A stretch of 64,000 nucleotides of DNA from Ampelocalamus luodianensis (Eukaryota; Streptophyta; Magnoliopsida; Poales; Poaceae): positions 63,288,522 through 63,352,521 of the forward strand of contig CM070620.1 of the NCBI GenBank assembly GCA_036346255.1, read 5' to 3'. A program made the position numbers and the translations under genes. Positions 1 to 11,752 of the stretch are shown here, piece after piece; the first letter of the stretch is position 1, and each line of letters opens with the position of its first letter. The notes beneath the pieces were generated by a model. It searched no databases, was not told the DNA's origin, and saw nothing but the letters and a program-made list of their open reading frames with translations.

Positions 1-2178
1 TTATGTATGTTTAGTTATAAAAATGATTTGGTAGCTTAAGACATGTATAATTCTCCGGTGATGTCTTATTTATGCGTAGACGTGTTCTTGTGATGTATGT
101 CGGTAGATTACGAATAATTTTATCGTCATAGGGGATATGTATATTGTTGATTGGTGGATGCTAGATTAAGTATTATTGGAGTAGTGGATCGGATGATATT
201 AATTTAGAGTCGCATGAAAAATGTGGTGATCTTTGGAGGATAAATTAATTAGAGATTTCTTCTCACATTGGATTAGTAATTTTAGGAGATAGGATGCATA
301 AGGATTTTATAAATTATTACTTGATGGATAGCTCATGAGATGATATTTAAGGAAATATGGATGTAGAATCGGATGATTTATTTAATCGTGAGCAAATTGT
401 TCGGATGCCTTAAGTAATATCTATGTGAGTTGTACATGCTAGAATTGGGAGAAGGTAGGAATGGATTATTTGATTTCGGATAAATATTTGGATTGCCATG
501 TGATTAGTACATAAGTCCTATGTGCCGAGTTGATAGATTTGTACCTCATTTGAGTTAGTGGATAAATGATTATTTGTTGATCGTAGAGGCACATATATAA
601 TTGGATTGGTAGAGGTCGTTCACAACTAAGTTCGGTGGTATGGATATAAGTTGATCGATTAGTGACCAATTAGATGTTGGATGTGTTCTTAAATTGTAAA
701 GATCATTTGGTATCAGTTTGTCAATTAAACCTTGATCGGTGGAAAATTGAGTGTATGCGATTGTGATTTGCCGAGGCGAGACTAGTAGAGCTAGATAGTT
801 AGCATTAGCTTAAATAGTATATCAGAGAATAATCGATGGATTCAATCATGGTCATATGCCCATGAGTCGGTGGATTTCGTGTAATTATTGGATAGTTTGT
901 ATATTTGGAAGATCATGAGTTCGGGCATCACTCGATGGATTGACTACCCTGATAATGTCTTAGTGGAGGTTAGTATGGGATTTATATCAAGACATGAGAA
1001 TATGATTGGAGAGTGTTATGCATGTGATTGGATTCGACACTGGAGAATCGGTTAAGTATATGCTTATGAGAAGATTAGATTGTCGGTAGATGTTTTCCTT
1101 TAGAAAATAAATGAAAAAGAAAATAAAATACGTAGGCCCCACTTGTGATGGCAGAGGCTAGGTCAGCCCATGTATAAAAAGGATTTAATTCCATTTAAAA
1201 TGCAGAAAAGAATTATTTTTACACTAGAAATTGAATTAACTTTGAAAATTCTTAGAAAATTCATATGAACTCCAAATGGGATGAATCCAATTGGGTTGTC
1301 CATAAAATATTATTCTATATTTAACCATGTAGTTTTTATCTCCACTAGAATTCTAAATTTTTTCACAAACTAATTAAATTCGGGTGAACAGTAACGGAAC
1401 ATTGATTTTCAGCATTTTTTGAAAAACTGATTTTCAAATTGCTATAACTTTCACATATTAACTCCAAATGAAATCATTCTTTCACCTAAATTCATATAAA
1501 ATCATCATATAGATACTGTAGAGAATTCATGAATTTTTGAATGCTTTGAATTTTTCAACTTTTCTCGATGTTTATTCGATATCGCCTTTCTATAGATTCC
1601 GAGTTGCCGGAAGTAAGAGAGTACGTAACCGAGAGTGAGCAAGTGAACTCCCAGCAAGGCAAGAATCCTTTGAACTTTCTTTTTGCATCATGTTTGCTCC
1701 CAGTTTTGTTAAGATAGTGCAATGATAATTGCTTGCATGCTATTTTGATATTGTCGCTATTTTTGTGATGTGTAGATTAGTTATATCCTATTCATTGAGG
1801 TTATTCTTAAATTATTCCAGCACCACATGCTTAAGATAGGATGTATGAATTTATATTGTTCGAGTTTGCTTAGCCATGCAAGTCTAGATACGGTAGTCTG
1901 ATTGTCGGTAATAACCCGATAATTATGGGATAAACACAACTTTCTTTATATACTTTTGTTTCAGATCTTCGTATATGTTTTATGAGTTAAACTTTGTCAT
2001 TTTAAATGAGTTTTTGGTCTGGATAAGTGTTGGTTAGTGATGGTGCTTTGTGCACGAGCTTTGGGTAAGTGGTGGACTTGTCTGGACAATTAAGGACCGA
2101 ACTTTGGTAACGTCATTGATTCAAGTACATTCGTGCTACCACACGCGGGTTGGAAGCTGTATGGTTAAGTAGGGGGAA
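1..2178 (+). mobile_element. Long gypsy LTR remnant, left part (split by the solo LTR)
   Basis: AT-rich sequence without coding potential; the longest open frame is under 70 codons. It resembles the 3' half of the solo LTR at 2179-6677. Shared marks are a CAAGGCAAG motif near 1655, a GCTTAGCCATGC block near 1868, and CAATTAAGGACCGAAC near 2087, also found near 5550. The sequence continues after the solo LTR at 6683. Its left end lies outside the window. This is inferred to be an older LTR of a related family, in plus orientation. Confidence 0.6.
2174..2178. repeat. Target-site duplication GGGAA, left copy
   Basis: GGGAA directly precedes the TGTAACAACCCC start of the LTR at 2179. An identical GGGAA follows its CCTCACA end at 6678-6682. 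A 5-bp direct repeat is the expected size for Ty3/gypsy integration. Confidence 0.8.
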
Positions 2179-5100
2179 TGTAACAACCCCAAAATTAGGG
2201 TTTGTATTTTAAATGTATAAAAGTATTAAAATTTAAAAACTTTTGTTGGATCTCTTGGTCATGCTCTTGGTTTTATACAAACTTGTGTGCAATTTTAAAC
2301 TTTTGATGTTTGTATTAAAGTTGTGTTGAATTTTCAAACTTTTAAACTTAAATTCCATTTCTACTTGAATTCCAGAAAAATGTGGGAATGAAAGTCCCTG
2401 AAAATAATTTATTCAAATACTAGATTATTTATAGTGAATTTTAATAATTTTTACCAAATTTTTAGAAGTGTTTTTGACTTCACAAAAATTCAAATGAAAT
2501 CCCAAATGCAGATTTGAAAGTAATTTAATTCTAACAAATTTTAGTATATAAAATGTCTGAAATTATTTTTCCTAAGTCCCTTGTGAACCTCAGAATGCCC
2601 ACAAAAATTTCCAGAATTTTTAGAATTTTATTTCTGTTTCAAATGGCTAGGTCAAACTCAATTGTTTTCGGTCAAAATTGAATCCAAATCTTAAAACCTG
2701 TTACTGTTCCTCCGACCTGGCTCGAGTCCGACCGGCCACTTGTCTCGGCTGGACCCAACCGCGTCGTCACCGAACCCGGGTCTGACCGCGCCAACTCGCA
2801 CCGAGCCGCCCTCCTCTCTCGCTGACTTCCCGGCCCCACCTACAGACCTTCTTCTCCACCGCACAGAGCCTCTCGCCAGCGCCCGGGACACGCGCCCGTG
2901 CGCATGCGCATGTCGCCGGAGCTGCCCCCGGATTCTCCAGCTCCCGACCGCATCATTCGGCCAAACGCCCATACCGTGTCGCATCCCTGTCATGCTCAGG
3001 CCACCCGGTCACGTCATGCGCGCCACGTCCATGCCTTGCTGCCGCCGCACCCGAGCTTGCCGCCACCTTGCTCCCGGGCTTCCTCGCGAATGCGACGCCC
3101 TCATCCCTATATAAGTCAAGCAATGGCTGCCTCTCCTCCTCTTCTTCACTTCCCTGCTTCTCCCTCTCCATTTTCACCCTCCTTGAGCTCCAAATCCAGC
3201 GAAGCCCGAATGACGAGCGCCGGCCATGTCCGAGCCGCCTCCGAACTCCATGGCCGCAACAAGGAGCTTCGGGCCTCATATTCTTGTCCCTATAGCTCGC
3301 CTTGACATACTCATTCTATCCCTCACCTTCCTTGTTTCTCTTTGTAGCCGGAGCTGTGGGAACGCAATGCATCTTCATCAAGGCCGGCGGCATTCGGAGC
3401 ACGGCCGCAACTCCCGATCCTCGTCCTGGCCGAACCAGTGAGTCTCTCCACTTTTGAACTGTGTCATCTCATGCCCTTACTCCCTAGGATCATTAACCCC
3501 CAACCAATTTGGCCTTTAATCCATCAAAGCACCATGCCACGGCCATCTTCCCCGAAACCAGCCAAAGCCGCCTCCACTGCCGTCATTAGCTCTCCGGTAA
3601 AGCCCTCTTCAATTACTTGGACCTAGAGCACCTCCACGCCTCCCCTAACCTTCCCCCATCACCCCCCTTCGCCCTCTCGCTCCCGTCGCCTCCCGCGCGG
3701 TGACATGCCCGCGCCGGCCATGGCTCGCGTCGCCGGAGCACCTCGGGGCTCCTCCCCCTTCGCCGACCACTCCGGCGTACTCCAGTCACCCCAGTGATTC
3801 TCATGCTTCCTCCGATTTGGCCGCAACACCAGCCGAGCACCGCGGCCACGTTTCACCCTCACGGCCGGCCACCGGCCACCGCCGCGTGCCCACTCTAGAG
3901 CATCTCCGGCCGAGCCAAGACCACCTACAGGTCCACCTACTTCTGGACAACCCATTTTTGAGGAAGCCATCGCCTCCACGCCGCCCCAATCACCGGCGAT
4001 GAGCAGCAACCGTGAGCACCCCTGGGAGCTCTGTTCGGTCCAAAGTGAAGACACGACTGTAGCTCCATTAGTGACCGAATCTCAGTCTTTAGGGCATTGT
4101 AGGGCTAAGTAAAGTTAACTGAAATTGATCGATAGACTATTGTCAGTATGATGTAAGGTCAAGTATGAGATTAGGAGATACTTTGTCCAGTGGGAGACTT
4201 ATGAACATCATAAACAACAATGAGTAAAACTGACAACTAATGGGAGCTTCCTATTTGCAATTCACCTGACAATACAATAGCTAAGTCAAGTAGTTAAAGA
4301 AGTCGTTGATTCAATTAGCTATTAGATCACTCGAGATAGTTTAACAGTTGAGTAATTAAAATAGTTAGCTAACAGCATTTTCTGTTGTCAGTGATCGATC
4401 AAAGAAATTGAACTGGCAATAAGAAACCCCCCTGTTAGATGATTAGTACTCTTAGCTAAGTGTTGTAAATGTCTCTTGCTAGCAGATTTTCTTTGTGTAG
4501 GAGAAGTTGGTCACATCAGGGAGTTAGCGAAGATTAAAACTTGAACTTGAACCTGTAGAGAAGTTTAGCACTTTAATTATGAAAATTCTTGCTATGTAAG
4601 TTGATTAGTGATCTGAAAACCAATTCTGGAGGAAAATTTTCAGAAAAACAACCAAAGAAAGGAAGTGTGTAGATAAAAATCTGAGTTGGCTGTAAGGCTC
4701 ATTCCCTTAAGTTGGTTAGTAGAAGCTTGATTAAATTAGTTAAATTGTAAGTACTCGATTAGTAAAACTATCATCTAGTCAAAGAAAAGGTTTAGTGAAA
4801 CTAAGTAATCTTAGAATAGAATATATAAGAGGATTGATTTTGACTGTATGATTATCGTGGAAATAAGTGAGTTTGGAAAGATCAGTAATAAGAAATCCTA
4901 TCTAATTTAAATAATCTCTGTATCTGCTAATTTGTTGTTCCTAAATTCATGATCTATCTTCTGTGTTATTGATTTTTGAATACTGTTGGCGTTCTAGTGT
5001 TTATTCGCTGTTTTTCGCTTTGGCAGTTTTTATCGCTAGATGGCGTTGATATCGAGAGTGATCCTCTGCAGCAAAATGTATATCGCTAACAAAGCAAAGG

Positions 5101-6677
5101 CAAGCAGTTTGATCATATCCAGTTGATTCCCATTATTTTCAAGTCTAATACTTTGTTTAACTTGTATGTATGCATGCTTTTGTGTCAAAGTAAATTTTAT
5201 CGTTTAGAGGTAGTTATTTCCATTGCATTGTTGCCCTGAAATTATTCACCCCTGCCACCGCCATAGGATATTATCCTCGCTGGTGAATTAGAGCCCGGTG
5301 AATGATTTATAGTCTTTTATTTGTCTTTACGATATGATGCTTAGCCATGCTTAGTTACCGGTAGAATTGGGCGGTTATCGACTTAGTCGATGACCTTGAT
5401 CACACAAAACTTATTATTGGTTAAATTTCAGCCGTTGTGCTAAGTTTAATTGTGAAAACTAAAAATAAAAACAAAATGATTTCGACTTGGGCACAATGGT
5501 AAGATGGTGTGATTTTGGGTGTGACTGGAATGGTGCCCAGGTCAATTAAGGACCGAACATCTTGTGAGTACCTGTTATCCAGGCATTTTTGCGTGCTAAC
5601 CACACTAGAGTATATGGGACCTCTCTTGACTTAGTACTTTGACGTGTATTGGCTCCGGGTCGCAGGAGGTCGCAGGAGGGATGGTGTTGGGAGCATGGTA
5701 GTTGTCCGAAAAGCTTTATCCTCAGTGGGTAGTTGTCTTTTCGGCTTTACCATGTAAGCGTATGGATTTCTATCCATACGAGCGGCTCGAAGTTAATACA
5801 CAATATTGGAAAACGTCTCGTAGGACTTAGCCGTACAAAGCATACTTTCGAAGTGTGTTTTGGCTTAAAGGCGGTCCAAGTGTGGGTACGATGGTACACC
5901 CTGCAGGTTAAAACTATTCGAATAGCCTCGCCCTAGGTTATGGACACGCTTGGGTAAGCTTTTCAAGAGTTAGACTACAACCTTTTAATTAAAACTTGAC
6001 ATGGTTGGTATGAACGGGTGTTCATACTATTGTTGTGATGGCCATTGGGTTGGTCATCTCCAGGATGTCTTTATGTTACTACTTCATCAGACATCGTTAT
6101 TTCGCAAATAAAATTGAATTGTTAAAACGCCTTCAAACTATTACATTATTGCAAAAGAAAACTTGCTTTCTCGCTAAAAGTAAGTCCAGAGCCCTCCACT
6201 TAAATAAAGCTTGTATGTAGTTAAATTATAGTTCATACCCTTACACGTCAGTCTTGCGAGTACAAAAATAATTTTTGTACTCAGATGCTTTGCTTAATGT
6301 TTTTGTTGCAGAGAAAGAAGGTGAGCCCCAAGGGCTTTCCTTTTGTGAGATGTGCTACGGGTTTGACGACTAGCAGCGGCCGGTTGGTTGCCTTGTGGGT
6401 AAAGGCACACTAATTGGCTCTTTATTTATCGCCATCTTATGGCTTTTGCTTCCGCTGTGTAGTTTGTTATTTATTTTGTAAGTTCTTTCCGTTGTATATT
6501 ATGAAGTTTTGATATTGTAACCTCTCGTGTATGGAATTGATGCATAATTTTGTAACGGGGTATTTATACTGCATTTCTGGGAAGTATACATATCCTGAGG
6601 CTTGGTTTATTTGAATTGTGATGCTAGGGTCAATGGAAGGCTAAGCATTACAAGTCGAATAAACCGGGGTCCTCACA
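2179..6677 (+). mobile_element. Solo LTR, 4.5 kb, Ty3/gypsy
   Basis: The LTR starts TGTAACAACCCC, ends GGTCCTCACA and is flanked by GGGAA on both sides. No internal domain, primer site or second LTR follows, so it is a solo LTR left by LTR-LTR recombination. Orientation is plus: U3-like AT-rich sequence, then a GC-rich block (2690-4050) with a TATA box at 3108, then an AT-rich R/U5-like part. The part around 5870-5970 carries the TATTCGAATAGCC block also seen in the LTRs at 6950 and 24190. The open frames at 2691-4054 overlap each other on both strands and are by-products of high GC content. An LTR of about 4.5 kb is long for gypsy elements. Confidence 0.8.
3108..3114 (+). promoter_or_regulatory. 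Probable TATA box of the solo LTR
   Basis: TATATAA in the context CCCTATATAAGTCAAG, at the 3' side of a GC-rich block, is the typical place for the core promoter in grass gypsy LTRs. Transcription would start about 30 bp downstream. Inferred from sequence only. Confidence 0.55.
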
Positions 6678-6682
6678 GGGAA
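6678..6682. repeat. Target-site duplication GGGAA, right copy
   Basis: Matches 2174-2178 and flanks the 3' end of the solo LTR. Confidence 0.8.
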
Positions 6683-7923
6683 GGTTTTGTTGTGTTGAGT
6701 CCCACGGTGGTGAAATTGTAAGGGCATGGGACCAAGAAATCCTATGTTCCTTTTGGGCCGATAGGATGGAGACGTTAACGTCTTGTGTTTCCTAGGAGCC
6801 CTGGGTTGAGGGACTTAGCCCAATGGGATCTTCTTGCTAAAAACGACCATATCTTGATTTACCCGGCCGGCATACCATAGGAAGTATGCTATATTCGGAG
6901 GCATCTGGAGGCTTACGGGCTAATCAAGTCATGTGGGTAAAGTAGTACACCCCTGCAGGGTATAAATCTATTCGAATAGCCGTGTCCACGGTTATGGACA
7001 ACCGCTTGAGTTCGGAAGTTACTATTGTTAGACTTGGAATTAAAATTGTGGGTGAACTCGGCTTTGTCATGAATGGTTGTTCATGCATTGTTGTATCAAA
7101 GTGGACAGCCACTTTGCTATTTGTATGATTTATTTGTTATTCAATTCATTACTTATTCATATGCTTTACTCCTACTTCAAATCTGATTTTGAAATGGCAC
7201 TTGAAAAACTAGTATGTGTAGGTTGTACCTTGTTGCGTCTCTTTTGCAAAACTAAGCCAATATGAGCCGTCCCTTGGAATAGCCTTATGCATAACTAATT
7301 TTTATTTGTGTAAGACTTGCGAGTACTCTTTGGTACTCAGCCAGATGTTTGCTGGCTCTTTCAGGTGAGGAAGATATCGAGCCCGACAAGCTTGTCAGTG
7401 TCGATTTAGGCGACACTGATGAGTAGTGCTATCATTTAACTCCCAGTCGGTTGCCGATGGGTTATGGGGCATACCACTGCTGGTCTTTTGGTTTATTTAC
7501 TTGTTTCCGCTGCTACTTAATACTCTTATTTGAATTTGGCCGGTCGGCCGTTTGTAACCGTTGTAGACTTAAACTATATTGTTGTCTTTTGGACTATTGA
7601 TGTGTGTTTGTTGTATGGATGTGATCAACGTTGTATGAGAGTATGAGTATATTGGTCACTGATCTTGGGAGCCAATATAAGTCATGCTCGCTGTTCATGG
7701 CTTCCTATTTAACTCACTAAGTGTAGTGCTTGACTTGTTGGAGAATCGACAATCATGTAGTGCTCGCAGAGGAGCGGCGCGCATGATCGTCGGGGCTCTA
7801 GTTTTTAGTTAAGTCTCTCATTTAGATTGAGTTAAGTTGAAATCCATTTACCCGAGGTCCAGAGTTATGTCCTTAAGACCATGCTTAGTCTCGGTCTTAT
7901 GGAGATAACTCGGGGTCCCCACA
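6683..7923 (+). mobile_element. Long gypsy LTR remnant, right part with 3' end
   Basis: This continues the LTR interrupted at 2178. It parallels the 3' part of the solo LTR: a CTATTCGAATAGCC block near 6968, a GAGTAC...GTACTC hairpin near 7320, a TTTCAG acceptor-like site at 7364, and a terminal GGGGTCCCCACA against GGGGTCCTCACA in the solo LTR. It ends at 7923, where the leader of the next element resumes. No coding sequence is present. Confidence 0.6.
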
Positions 7924-8091
7924 CAATTCATAACAACAATGATCAATGCGACATAATGCAAATGTAAATACAATGTTTTGCCCATTCCCATACTACTATG
8001 CACCAGTGTATCAAATTTTTATGTTGATTATCCATTAGAAACTTTTAATTAATTTGTTCATCACGGACCTAAAGCCCACTCTGATACCAAC
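7924..8091 (-). mobile_element. Leader remnant of a minus-strand gypsy element
   Basis: Untranslated leader lying between primer site and gag in the element's own direction. Read on the minus strand, it starts with the primer site and then a stretch similar to the leaders at 15900-16005, 36240-36377 and 50051-50180. The common words are GGGCTTTAGGTCCGTG and a CACAGTG/CATAGTA(G)-type block. The rest of the internal region is cut off by the LTR ending at 7923. Confidence 0.65.
8078..8089 (-). other. Primer-binding site (tRNA-Met type)
   Basis: On the minus strand this reads TGGTATCAGAGT, one base from the TGGTATCAGAGC seen in the other elements. It sits two bases inside the LTR edge at 8092. 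It fixes the element's orientation as minus and marks 8092-19816 as its 5' LTR. Confidence 0.8.
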
Positions 8092-9089
8092 TGTAACACC
8101 CCGGCTTAACAAAAGCCCGAAATGTCACCTACAACTACTATCACTACTAATTTTAATCATTAAGCAAGAATCATTATCAGCGAGACTCAAATAATAATCA
8201 TTCTACTAAATGACAAGTCATAAATTTCAGCAACCTAAATTCTATAAACCAAATGGAATAATTAACACATAACTACTTACCTCTATCAACACTAGCAAAA
8301 CTATCTAGTCAATAGATAAGCTTAACATCTAAGCATGTAACCAACAGTTAAATAGGTAATACAACCTCCATAAGCAGAACCATGCAAGACAAAGAAATTC
8401 CACAAGTTAACGATTTATTACATTTAAATTTGTAACTAAACTATAGCCAACGGAAATAGATGTCTAGCGATGTGACGTGTCCAATATTGCTATCATTCCA
8501 TGATCTATTTCCACTCAATGCATGCCGTCTTCAACGATCACCTAAAATAACAAATAACAAGGGTGAGTCCAAGACTCAGCAACTACAAGTAAGAATAGCC
8601 ATTCACAAGCATCATTTCATCAACAATACGTTCTCATTATAAAACATACAATTCATTTCTCATGAGTGCAATGCAATGCAAATCATGCTCATGCCACATC
8701 TTCTCTTCTACATACACCGGTTTAGCGGAGTGTTACACCCGTCGGTGTTCACTCATGCCCGCATTATCAAATGCGGGGACCCATTGCCCATATCTTAAAT
8801 ACGGGGACCCATTGCCCATATTTTAAATATGGGGATCTCAATGCCCACTCCCGTGGGTATATCAAGCCAACATGAACGCTTGATATGAAATGAAATGAAC
8901 AGTCCACCATATGTTCTCATAAGAATTAACAATTATTGCTCATCACATAAACAATGTGAAATAAACATTTTTCACCATGCTTAATCATGTTAAGCACGCA
9001 TCCAAATCAACAATATTGCCCAACACACAATATCGTATTAAAATTGCACTTATCTCAACCATGTGATGGGTGACGACGAGTAGAGGGCT
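8092..9089 (-). mobile_element. 5' LTR of outer minus-strand element, first segment
   Basis: Starts TGTAACACCCCGG next to the primer site. In element sense this is the 3' part of the LTR. It carries a stem-loop array (8705-8890) and an acceptor-like CT/AG at 8542. It is interrupted at 9085-9089 (GGGCT) by the element 9090-18528 and resumes at 18534. The two segments total about 2.28 kb. No genes. Confidence 0.75.
9085..9089. repeat. Target-site duplication GGGCT, left copy
   Basis: GGGCT precedes the TGTAACACCCC edge at 9090 and is repeated at 18529-18533 after the opposite LTR edge (ATATTACA). This shows a complete insertion with both ends intact. Confidence 0.85.
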
Positions 9090-9640
9090 TGTAACACCCC
9101 AGCCAGACATGAGCCTGGAATGCTACTAAACTAACCTTAGACAAACCTAACCAAGGTAATTTTAGTCAATTTCGATAGAACCTCCCTTGTAGAGTTAACT
9201 ACATGGAGGTTCCAACACCTGAATAAGTATTAATTAACTACACCACCATCCCGAGACATCAATAAGTATTCATAGCATATTAAGTAACGGCAAAACCAAG
9301 GAGGTATGAAGTACCACTCATCGATCATTATTACACTTAACATGTCGCATGATATAACATAACAAAACCTTTAAGTGACTTGCTCAATTATTAAATTACG
9401 GTCTCAAGTTCATTCAACTTTATTTGATTCAGGTGAGTGTGTGTGAATATCAATCTACTCCTCCCATGCATGATGTTCTGGATCGGGTACCTAAAACAAC
9501 AATAAAACAAGAGTGAGCCCACAGACTCAGCAAGTACAAAACAACGATTATAGCATCAGTATCCAAAGCAAGAAACGATCAATAAGACATCTCACATGCA
9601 AATGCAATGCTCAAGGATCCTTTCTCTTTATCTTTCTTTG

Positions 9641-9840
9641 TGCATTACACCGTAATGCAAAGTATGCAACCGTCGCCAAGATACCCATGCCTGTGCGCGC
9701 ACGCACAGGGACCAATTGCCCATTACTCCGCAAGTAATGGGGACCTCATGCCCACACTCCACGAGTGTGGGGATCTCGGGCCCGTCACATTCATGACGGG
9801 GATCTCAAAGGAAAACATACTTGGTCACCACGTGACCAAG
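9641..9840 (-). repeat. Array of six consecutive stem-loops in the LTR
   Basis: Perfect inverted arms, left to right: TGCATTAC/GTAATGCA (9641/9652), CCTGTGCG/CGCACAGG (9690/9702), CCCATTACT/AGTAATGGG (9719/9733), CCCACACTC/GAGTGTGGG (9751/9763), CCCGTCA/TGACGGG (9781/9794) and CTTGGTCAC/GTGACCAAG (9820/9832). Loops are short (3-6 nt). Spacers between the central stems are short. Related arrays lie at 16550-16750 and 21791-21985. Confidence 0.85.
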
Positions 9841-10554
9841 CCTCAATATGATCTCAATATTCACATGCTCATCATTTAATCATCATCAAATTACCACAAG
9901 ACAATAACATCATACGACAATAGAGCATGGACATAATTGAAACATCCACCAATCTTAACCAACATCATGCTAACAATCTCACTATGCCACCACATATCGA
10001 AAAAGCACACAAACATAACCAATCAATCACAACCACGAATCAAACAATGCACTTGCCTTAACGCGAGAGAACGTAGGACGTGAAGACGGTGATGCCCCCG
10101 GTACCACTCTCCCACCTAAATCAATTAGGAACATAAACTAAGACCATAGTAATGAACCATAAGAATTATACAAGTAATCACATTAGCCATAACTTGCAAC
10201 GCCATCCCGACTCCCAATTTCTAATTACTGATCTGTATCCTCTGTGAACAGTCATGATGTAAAATTCATATCTTTCCGTACAGTAGTCCAAATTAGGTGT
10301 TCTAGGACTTCATTGAAAGGTAATTAAATTATCTAAATAAACTTAGTTGGGGAGCCGTTTTGATTCTACCATCTACTGCCCCTAGCAAACCAATCTATCA
10401 GACATCAGAATTCACGTCGGGTTCTCTGGACAGTACACTAAAACCTCCATAACTTTTGCTACGAGAATCCAAATCTTGTGTTCTTTATCTCTATGAAAAG
10501 GTACAGAAATTACCCACATTTTTCGTTATATTGAGGTCCCCTGATTCTCCCTTT

Positions 10555-10866
10555 AATTAGCAGTTCTAACCAGTTTTCTACAGACTGTCCAGAATCTGAC
10601 AGAACAACAGGACAGCAATACTAGAAAATTCATAACTCCCAAACCGTTAATCGGATTTGGGTGATCTTGGCGGCCAACGAAAGCTAAGAACATAACCTAC
10701 AATTATATAGAATTAGCAGTTCTAACCAGTTTTCTACAGACTGTCCAGAATCTGACAGAACAACAGGACAGCAATACTAGAAAATTCATAACTCCCAAAC
10801 CGTTAATCGGATTTGGGTGATCTTGGCGCCAACGAAAGCTAAGAACATAACCTACAATTATCTAGA
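10555..10866. repeat. 156-bp tandem duplication within the left LTR
   Basis: The block starting AATTAGCAGTTCTAACC at 10555 is repeated from 10711 with almost no differences. The homologous place in the right LTR (about 17460-17615) has a single copy. The duplication therefore arose after integration or in assembly. Confidence 0.85.
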
Positions 10867-11752
10867 GACCAAAACCTCTGATTCGGCCTCTAACCACATG
10901 AAATTAACCCGCAAGCTTCGGACGAATCTGCACGAACAGCAGCAGATTGCAACCTAGCCAAAACTACCCGATTACTCTTCTATGACTAATTACCCAACAA
11001 CAACAACGCATTACCCTTGATGCCGCTGAAGGTCGCGAACCACGGATGGCGATCCTCTTCCTTCTCTTCTCCCTTCTCTTCTTCTTCCTTTCTTCTTCTT
11101 CCTTTCTTTCCTTCTTTTCTCCTCTTTGCATAGAAGGGGGAGGACATCAATGGAGCGCAAGGGGAGGAGGTGTTGGACCAAGGCGTCAATGGAGAAGGAG
11201 AGTGGCGGCTCTAGGGGGGAAGGAGGGGCTCTAGGGTTTCAGCCGCCCTCCTCTATCCCACTTGGCGGCCTCCACATGGGCCTCTGGGCTAAAGGCCCGA
11301 GGCCCAGTTCTCCTACTTTATTTCTGTGCAGCGAACACTTCGGAGGTCGTAACTTTCTCTCCCGAACTCGGAATGAAGTGATTTTTGTCTTCAAATTTAG
11401 ATAACTCATAGCACTTCAACTTTCTATTTGTGGATTTTTTCTTAAAGTGCCGTCTTCATTACGAAATTTGCCTTGGAAGTTGACTCAGTTGCGGACCTTG
11501 ATTCTCTGTACGACCTGCCTTGCGGGCCCCTTATCTCAAACCTTAGAACTCCAAATTAGGTAAATGAGGACTCTAAATTGTACTATAGAAAATGATCTAC
11601 AACTTTGTAGTTATGAGGTTTTCCATTCGAAGTCGTTCCAGTCGCGAAAATTACGTTGCAAGATGATTACAGATTCTGTCATGTTTATGTGCGAGGCAAA
11701 TAAGGGATCTCTCAATCTCCTTATATTCTCTGTACCTAAACGGGATATTACA

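Larger units (their letters stand above)
9090..11752 (-). mobile_element. 3' LTR (left) of non-autonomous element 1
   Basis: Begins TGTAACACCCCAG and ends GGGATATTACA. It carries six consecutive stem-loops at 9641-9840 and a donor-like ACTTGCCTT at 10051 (AAGGCAAGT on the minus strand). A 156-bp tandem duplication at 10555-10866 is absent from the right LTR. A pyrimidine tract (11050-11130) lies next to a GC-rich block. Open frames within it are by-products. Confidence 0.85.

Noticed and set aside
2690..4054. GC-rich block with many overlapping open frames on both strands, up to 135 codons
   Set aside because: It lies inside the solo LTR around its TATA box. The frames contradict one another, consist of low-complexity P/R/S/G residues and have no homologous motif, so they follow from GC content.
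9820..9840. CTTGGTCACCACGTGACCAAG as a transcription-factor palindrome (G-box-like CACGTG)
   Set aside because: It is one member of an ordered hairpin array and is best explained as a stem-loop. CACGTG is present here, but the sister LTR at 21791 has CACGTGGTG in a shifted place, so a G-box role is not favoured.
11046..11404. Open frames of 62-92 codons rich in L, F, S and K/E
   Set aside because: They are translations of a CTT/TTC pyrimidine tract and a GC-rich block within the LTR. The same frames recur in the sister LTR at 17721-18066.
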